Made by a program: the position numbers and the translations under genes. The notes beneath the pieces were generated by a model that saw nothing but the letters and a program-made list of their open reading frames with translations, ran no database searches and was not told where the DNA came from. 64,000 nt of DNA, from the NCBI GenBank assembly GCA_020723345.1, contig DYJA01000026.1, forward strand, positions 1 to 64,000. Reading direction: 5' to 3'. This DNA is from Candidatus Aquidulcis sp. (lineage in GTDB: Bacteria; Chloroflexota; Anaerolineae; UBA4142). This document shows positions 59,331-64,000 of the stretch, piece by piece (positions within the stretch are counted from its first letter, which is position 1; each line of letters begins with the position of its first letter).

Positions 59331-60889
59331 TTCGGCGCGAGCGTCTTGGCTACCGCTTCTCTCAGCCGCGCTTTGTAAATTTTGCCGGTGGGCGTCTGCG
59401 GAAACGCGTCGAAAAACTGCACACAGTCCGGCACTTTGTAATCGGCGAGTTTGCCCCGGCAGAAATCTTGGATCTCGGCTGCGCCGATATGAGCGTCGGG
59501 CTGCGCGCGAATGCACGCGCAAGTTTTTTCGCCCAACACCGAATCGGGCACGCCGACGATCGCGGCTTCCAGAACCCCGGGACACGTGAAAAGCAAATCT
59601 TCGATCTCGCGCGGATAGATGTTGTAGCCGCCGCGAATAATCATATCCTTTTTTCGACCGACAATTCGAATCACGCCGCGCTCGTCCCGGCAGCCGAGGT
59701 CGCCCGTATAAAACCAACCCTCCGCGTCGAAAGCCGCGGCGGTCGCTTCGGGTTGCTTGTAGTATCCTTTCATCAAGCCGTAACTCTTGACGGCGATCTC
59801 GCCCACTTGCCCTTCGGCGACCACGCGCCGCTCGTCGTCCACCAGTTTGATCTGCACCCCCGACATGGCGCGTCCGACAGTTTGGGTCCGCTCGAACAAT
59901 CCGTCCTCGACGCGCGTCGTCGTCAATCCGCCGGACGTTTCGGTCATGCCGTACTGCGGGTGAACCTGGATGTTCAGCGCGATCAGGCGGTGCAGCAATT
60001 CGGCGGGGACGGTTGCGCCGGCAATCAACCCGGTGCGCAATGAAGAAATGTCGTACTTGTCGGCGTTGGCAAGTTCTAGCGCGAAAACGGTTGGCACCGC
60101 GTATTGCGCCGTCACTTTTTCGCGCTCGATGATTTGCAAGACCGGTTCCGCCTTGAAGAGATCGACGAGGATGACTTTGGCGTGATTGAAGAATGCGCTA
60201 TTCATGCAGAAAAGACCAATAATATGCGTAACCGGCACCAAAACCAGAAAGACATCGTCGCGGCTGACTTGAAATGGCTCGTAGGCGATGAGAGTCGTGC
60301 TGACAAAGTTCGCGTGTGTGATCATCGCGCCTTTGGGCTTGCCCGTCGTTCCCGACGTGTACATGAGAAAGGCAAGGTCTTGCGCGGGATCGATGTTCGC
60401 TTCGCGCTGTGGCTTGCCGCTGGCGGACGCGATCAGATCCGCGAAGCAGATTGCGTCTGTGGGAATATCTTTCTGCTCTCCTACCGCGATGACATGCCGC
60501 AATTCCGGCAGTCCGGGGCGCAGTCGTTGGATCATGGGCAGGTAATCGAAATCGTCAAAGTGCGTTGGCAGCAGAATCGCAACCGCGTCTGAATCGCGCA
60601 AGATGTGTGCCAGTTCGATCTCGCGATAGCGCGGATTGACTAGGACGATGACTGCGCCGAGGCGCAGGATCGCAAAATACGCAAAGACGAATTCGAGCCA
60701 GTTCGGCAAATCCAACGCGATCTTATCGCCTTTTCGGATACCAAGGTTGGTCAGCGCTTCCGCGAGGCGGTCTACGTGTTTGCCCAACTGGCGATAGGTC
60801 AGGCGCGCGTCGCCATAAACCAACGCTTCCCGGTCTGGGTTCGTTTCGAGGTTTGCCGCGAGAACGGAACCAATGGTTGTGAATGGCAT
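59327..60889 (-). CDS. Acyl-CoA synthetase (AMP-forming)
   Basis: This 520-residue enzyme activates a carboxylic acid to its CoA thioester by way of an acyl-adenylate. YTSGTTGKPKG (177-187) is the P-loop, YGMTETSGG, WFYTGDLG and GRKKDMIIRGGYNIYP follow, and the C-terminal catalytic Lys sits in PQTPTGKIYK. It is most like medium/long-chain fatty-acid or aryl-CoA ligases. It is downstream of the Liv-type transporter, which may import its substrate. Confidence 0.93.
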   Translation of the reverse strand: MPFTTIGSVLAANLETNPDREALVYGDARLTYRQLGKHVDRLAEALTNLGIRKGDKIALDLPNWLEFVFAYFAILRLGAVIVLVNPRYREIELAHILRDSDAVAILLPTHFDDFDYLPMIQRLRPGLPELRHVIAVGEQKDIPTDAICFADLIASASGKPQREANIDPAQDLAFLMYTSGTTGKPKGAMITHANFVSTTLIAYEPFQVSRDDVFLVLVPVTHIIGLFCMNSAFFNHAKVILVDLFKAEPVLQIIEREKVTAQYAVPTVFALELANADKYDISSLRTGLIAGATVPAELLHRLIALNIQVHPQYGMTETSGGLTTTRVEDGLFERTQTVGRAMSGVQIKLVDDERRVVAEGQVGEIAVKSYGLMKGYYKQPEATAAAFDAEGWFYTGDLGCRDERGVIRIVGRKKDMIIRGGYNIYPREIEDLLFTCPGVLEAAIVGVPDSVLGEKTCACIRAQPDAHIGAAEIQDFCRGKLADYKVPDCVQFFDAFPQTPTGKIYKARLREAVAKTLAPN

Positions 60890-60902
60890 TGAAATCCCGG
60901 AA

Positions 60903-60935
60903 AGACCTCACAGGTCTCCGCGACCTGTGAGGTCT
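60903..60935. repeat. 33-bp palindrome, AGACCTCACAGG type
   Basis: AGACCTCACAGGTC faces GACCTGTGAGGTCT around TCCGC. It lies between the binding-protein gene and the CoA ligase gene on the minus strand, five bases after the stop at 60941. Confidence 0.85.
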
Positions 60936-60940
60936 CATGT

Positions 60941-62317
60941 CTATTCGTGCTTGTACAAGCCGCGCGCGGGATAGAGACCCACGTTGACGATCTTACCCTT
61001 TTGAATCTGATCGACGCGGACCTTGTTCACGCCTTCGATCTTGCCGGGCCCATAGGTGATCGGCGTCGCGCTCAACCCACCCGTGTCGAGATTCTTGATC
61101 TTGTAAAAACCATTTTCCAACACGTCGACGGGTTTCAACTTGTCCGCCGGGGTAGTTTGCATCGCCAGCCGGAGCGCCTCGGTTTGGATCATGGCTTCGA
61201 GCAAGCCGCCAACGTACATGACGTGAGTGACCTTTTTGGTGGGGCGATACTTGGTTTGCAGGTCGTTCAAGAACTTCATGCCTGGGGCAGGGTCGTCAAA
61301 GCCGAGGAAGCCCCCGCCGACGACATACCCTTCCGCCAAGTCCGCGCCCATCGCCGGGAGGAACACCTGGAGGTGGCTGGGCGTACCTGTGCCAAAGGTG
61401 ATCTTGTATCCCCGGTTCGGTCCCATATCCAATCGCACCATTTCCTTGTAGGTTGGCTGCGAACCTGGGTTGATCATCACCCCAAGCGCGAGATCGACCT
61501 TGTTCTCTTTTAGCCACAGAAGTTGAGTCGTGGGTGGCGAGGTTGGGACGAGCGGCACATACTGCGCGCCCACGAACTCGTAGCCGATCTTTTCGAGATA
61601 CGCGCGGAGTTCGGGAATCTCGATGGAATGCCCCATGGCGTTATCGGCGGTGAGATAGGCGACTCGCGGCTTGCGCGTTTCCTTCCAGTTTTCTTTGAAC
61701 CAATCGGCGATGGCGGCGAGGTCATCGGTGTAGATGGGATAATAGGTGAAGATGGTCTTGGGCGGCGACAAGAGATAGGGTCCAGTCGCCATGCTCGTCG
61801 CGCCGACGCGGTCTTCATTCAACTTGTCCATGAGCGCCAACGCGATCGGCGATCCTGAGATCCGGTAGACCAGCATGTTCTTCGCTTTGAGTTCATCGTA
61901 GATGGACAGTGCTTTTTCCGGCTTGAGTTCGTCATCGCGCCATAGCACTTCGACCTTGACATCGGCGGGGAACTTTTCGGTTCGCCACGGCGCGAGCAGT
62001 TTGGTCTCATTCACATACTTGGCATAGTCTTCGAACGCGGCGAGAATCGCGGCGGAATCTTCCGCGTACGCGCCCGTGAGCGATTGGGTGCCGGAGATAT
62101 AGACTACCTTCGGCGCGGAAGTCGGGGGCGGCGGAGGCGTGGCAGTCACAACTTTTTCGACAATCTGCGGCGTGCCGGCGACCACCACCGTCTCTTTGAC
62201 GATTTGGGGTGGGGGTGTGGGCGCGGGTGGTGTGGCGCACGCAACCGCAATCAGTGCGATGATTGCAAGCCCGACGATGACCAGGAACGTGCGGTGGGTG
62301 GTACGTTTCGTGCTCAT
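60941..62317 (-). CDS. Branched-chain amino acid type ABC transporter substrate-binding lipoprotein
   Basis: This 458-residue lipoprotein has a signal peptide with lipobox Cys27, a short Pro/Val/Thr linker, and a type I periplasmic-binding fold (ISGTQSLTGAYAEDSAAI, VEVLWRDDELKPEKAL). It delivers a ligand to LivM/LivH-type permeases; amino acids, amides, urea and aromatic acids are all known ligands for this family. GGAGGAAG precedes the ATG at 62317, so the longer frame was rejected. Confidence 0.9.
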   Translation of the reverse strand: MSTKRTTHRTFLVIVGLAIIALIAVACATPPAPTPPPQIVKETVVVAGTPQIVEKVVTATPPPPPTSAPKVVYISGTQSLTGAYAEDSAAILAAFEDYAKYVNETKLLAPWRTEKFPADVKVEVLWRDDELKPEKALSIYDELKAKNMLVYRISGSPIALALMDKLNEDRVGATSMATGPYLLSPPKTIFTYYPIYTDDLAAIADWFKENWKETRKPRVAYLTADNAMGHSIEIPELRAYLEKIGYEFVGAQYVPLVPTSPPTTQLLWLKENKVDLALGVMINPGSQPTYKEMVRLDMGPNRGYKITFGTGTPSHLQVFLPAMGADLAEGYVVGGGFLGFDDPAPGMKFLNDLQTKYRPTKKVTHVMYVGGLLEAMIQTEALRLAMQTTPADKLKPVDVLENGFYKIKNLDTGGLSATPITYGPGKIEGVNKVRVDQIQKGKIVNVGLYPARGLYKHE

Positions 62318-62344
62318 TCTTCCTCCTTTTTTGCTAGAGCATCC

Positions 62345-62378
62345 AGACCTGTCAGGTTTCCGGAAACCTGACAGGTCT
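62345..62378. repeat. 34-bp perfect palindrome, AGACCTGTCAGG type
   Basis: AGACCTGTCAGGTTTCC is followed by its exact complement. It is the most perfect member of the family and lies between LivM and the binding protein gene. Confidence 0.9.
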
Positions 62379-62472
62379 TCCATCGAGTTCGTCGAAGATT
62401 CACAATGTTCTTCCTCTTTTTGTCTCCAACCGGAGAGTACGACACGAGTGTCTCGAATGCAATCACCTCCCC

Positions 62473-63531
62473 TCAATCCGCATCTTCAAACGAAAAGGGC
62501 CATAGCCGAAAATATGCTTTGATCAGTTCCCAACCGTGCGCCAGCCCTCGCGGCTCAAAAATGAGAAAGACGGCGATGACCAGACCGCGCATAAAAAGCG
62601 CCAAGGCGGCGGCGGCTTGCGGAGCGACCGCGGCGGACAAGATGGGGCCAACGATTGTGACCGCTTCGTCCAAGAGTTTGAGCGAGACTGCTCCAAAAAT
62701 TGCGCCCACGGTACTGCCCATCCCGCCGACGATGAGCATGCCCAAATACCATACCGAATCCATAAAGGGGAACTGGTCTACGCTGGCGAAAGCGAAATAG
62801 TGGACGACCAACGCGCCGGCGACACCGGCATAGACGCATCCGACAAAGAATGCCTGTAATTTGTAACTCCACAAACGAATGCCCATCACCTCGGCGGCGA
62901 GATCGTTATCTCTGATCGCGACGAATGCTCTGCCCGCGCGCGTCCTTACGATGTTCGTCGCAAAAAATGTCGCGAGCAAGGTGATTGCCATGACCAGGTA
63001 AAAGTAACTGGCTTTGGTCTTGAAGACGAAACTGCCGATGGCGGGTTTGGGCACGGGCATCCCATCCGGTCCGCCGGTGATCGTGCGAAATTGGAGCACC
63101 AGCCAAATGATAATAAAGTGCGCGGCGATCGTCGCCATGATGAGGTAAAAGCCCTTGATCTTCAGTGAGGGCAAACCAAAGATCAAACCAGCAACGCCTG
63201 CGGCGAGCGCGGCAACGGGCAGAGCTGCCCAGAACGACCATCCCAGTTTCGCCGTCAAGATCGCCGAAGTGTACCCACCGACCGCCATAAAGCCAACGTG
63301 ACCGATGGAGATCTGTCCGCAATATCCCGTTAGAATATTTAGTCCGTGAACGCTGATGATCGCAATCCCAATGATTGTCAGCACCGTCAGGATTTGATCG
63401 CTCGCAAAGAGCGGCAACACGACAAGCACCACGAGCAAGCCGAGCAGCCACCCCCACTGCTGCCGCGTGCGAATGAATGCCATGTCGAGAGCGTATGCGC
63501 TTTTCAGATTGTGCGCAAGTCGTAGAGTCAT
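62473..63531 (-). CDS. livM: ABC transporter permease LivM
   Basis: This 352-residue inner-membrane protein has LNILTGYCGQISIGHVGFMAVGGY and the cytoplasmic AIRDNDLAAEVMGI loop that contacts the ATPase. About ten hydrophobic segments are present. It is 5 bp downstream of the LivH gene. The ATPase genes livG and livF are not in the window and may lie beyond the right edge. Confidence 0.94.
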   Translation of the reverse strand: MTLRLAHNLKSAYALDMAFIRTRQQWGWLLGLLVVLVVLPLFASDQILTVLTIIGIAIISVHGLNILTGYCGQISIGHVGFMAVGGYTSAILTAKLGWSFWAALPVAALAAGVAGLIFGLPSLKIKGFYLIMATIAAHFIIIWLVLQFRTITGGPDGMPVPKPAIGSFVFKTKASYFYLVMAITLLATFFATNIVRTRAGRAFVAIRDNDLAAEVMGIRLWSYKLQAFFVGCVYAGVAGALVVHYFAFASVDQFPFMDSVWYLGMLIVGGMGSTVGAIFGAVSLKLLDEAVTIVGPILSAAVAPQAAAALALFMRGLVIAVFLIFEPRGLAHGWELIKAYFRLWPFSFEDAD

Positions 63532-63536
63532 TTGTT

Positions 63537-64000
63537 CTAGATCCTCTCTATCCTTGCCAACCCAAACAGACCGTATGGTCTAAAGATCAACACGATGATG
63601 ATCACGATGAAAGGAAAAACATTCGCCAGCCCGCCCCCCGGCAATAATGGATCGAGGTATCCCGCCGCGACATTCTCCAGCACACCCAGAATGATTCCGG
63701 CGACAATCGCGCCGCCGATCGAATTGACGCCACCCAGCAACACCACGGCAAACGCTTTCAAGCCGATTTGCGCGAGCGAAACCATTGCCCCAGAGACCGC
63801 GCCCAAGAGGATCCCGCCGACGACGCCGACGACGCTCGCAATCATCCATGAAACCGAAAAAACCACGGTGGCTTTGATGCCTAGACTTTGCACCACTTTG
63901 AGATCTTCCGCCGTCGCGCGCATTGCCAGCCCAAACTTGGTGTACCGAAAGAAAAGCAGGAGGATCACGATCGTAATGAGAGAAACGATCATGCCGATCA
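63537..64000 (-). CDS. livH: ABC transporter permease LivH, N-terminus beyond the right edge
   Basis: The C-terminal 154 residues of a LivH-type permease are in the window. AMRATAEDLKVVQSLGI is the ATPase-contacting loop, and GGVNSIGGAIVAGIILGVLE and FRPYGLFG close the protein. The start lies to the right of position 64000. Confidence 0.93.
   Translation of the reverse strand, partial: IGMIVSLITIVILLLFFRYTKFGLAMRATAEDLKVVQSLGIKATVVFSVSWMIASVVGVVGGILLGAVSGAMVSLAQIGLKAFAVVLLGGVNSIGGAIVAGIILGVLENVAAGYLDPLLPGGGLANVFPFIVIIIVLIFRPYGLFGLARIERI

Noticed and set aside
1-64000. tRNA or rRNA genes
   Set aside because: No cloverleaf with a GGTTCRA-type T-loop and no rRNA core sequence was noticed in the gaps; a tRNAscan run would be needed to be certain.

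Overview
The window looks like chromosomal DNA of a GC-rich bacterium, most likely a member of the Chloroflexota (Anaerolineae-like). This is an inference from four things: a secreted lipoprotein with a very long Thr/Pro linker, a Bacillus-type LexA box (CGAAC-N4-GTTCG), hydrogenase/formate-dehydrogenase genes with DRTGG, PHP and CBS companions, and many self-complementary short-word repeats between genes. No rRNA, tRNA or CRISPR array was seen.

Positions 1-16,000 are almost all on the minus strand and hold redox genes. There is a succinate dehydrogenase operon (sdhC-sdhD-sdhA-sdhB, 6566 to 3225) and a large cluster for an NAD(P)-linked formate dehydrogenase or electron-bifurcating hydrogenase type complex (15911 to 1). 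That cluster has two NuoE-like subunits, a NuoF cut by the left edge, a NuoF-GltD fusion, a third thioredoxin-like ferredoxin, fdhD, and a regulatory set of DRTGG, CBS-ATPase, PHP and HATPase proteins. The sdh operon is bracketed by two diverged copies of a cassette that I do not recognise. Each copy has a sigma-70-like promoter driving a small structured RNA of about 88 nt, tail to tail with a gene for a 153-residue protein. The RNA copies differ almost only where the fold allows it, including two compensatory base-pair changes. This is the best candidate for an undescribed system in the window.

Positions 16,000-21,000 hold a radical-SAM DNA-repair-type gene whose consensus promoter contains a LexA box. 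Next come an AraC remnant, a broken IS1-like transposase split by a 152-bp MITE with a 9-bp target duplication, a small zinc-ribbon gene, a terpene-cyclase-repeat protein and a Tat-exported DUF362 protein.

Positions 21,000-49,600 form a long plus-strand island of membrane glycosyltransferases (GT39-, GT87/DUF2029-, PIG-V- and DUF2142-like), with two GT2 enzymes, two radical SAM proteins, an epimerase and a methyltransferase. Genes often overlap by ATGA or GTGA, so they are probably co-transcribed. The likely role is building or modifying lipid-linked or surface glycans. Several of these genes carry short repeats inserted in frame.

Positions 49,600-56,981 are mixed: a HicB-HicA pair, fmt, an iron-sulfur protein, a GNAT enzyme, an AbiEii-like pair, recJ, a Nudix hydrolase, a small membrane protein and a DUF167 protein. 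Positions 57,000-64,000 (minus strand) hold a LuxR-type two-component system, an acyl-CoA synthetase and a Liv-type ABC transporter (substrate-binding protein, LivM, partial LivH), suggesting regulated uptake and CoA activation of a small organic acid or amino acid.
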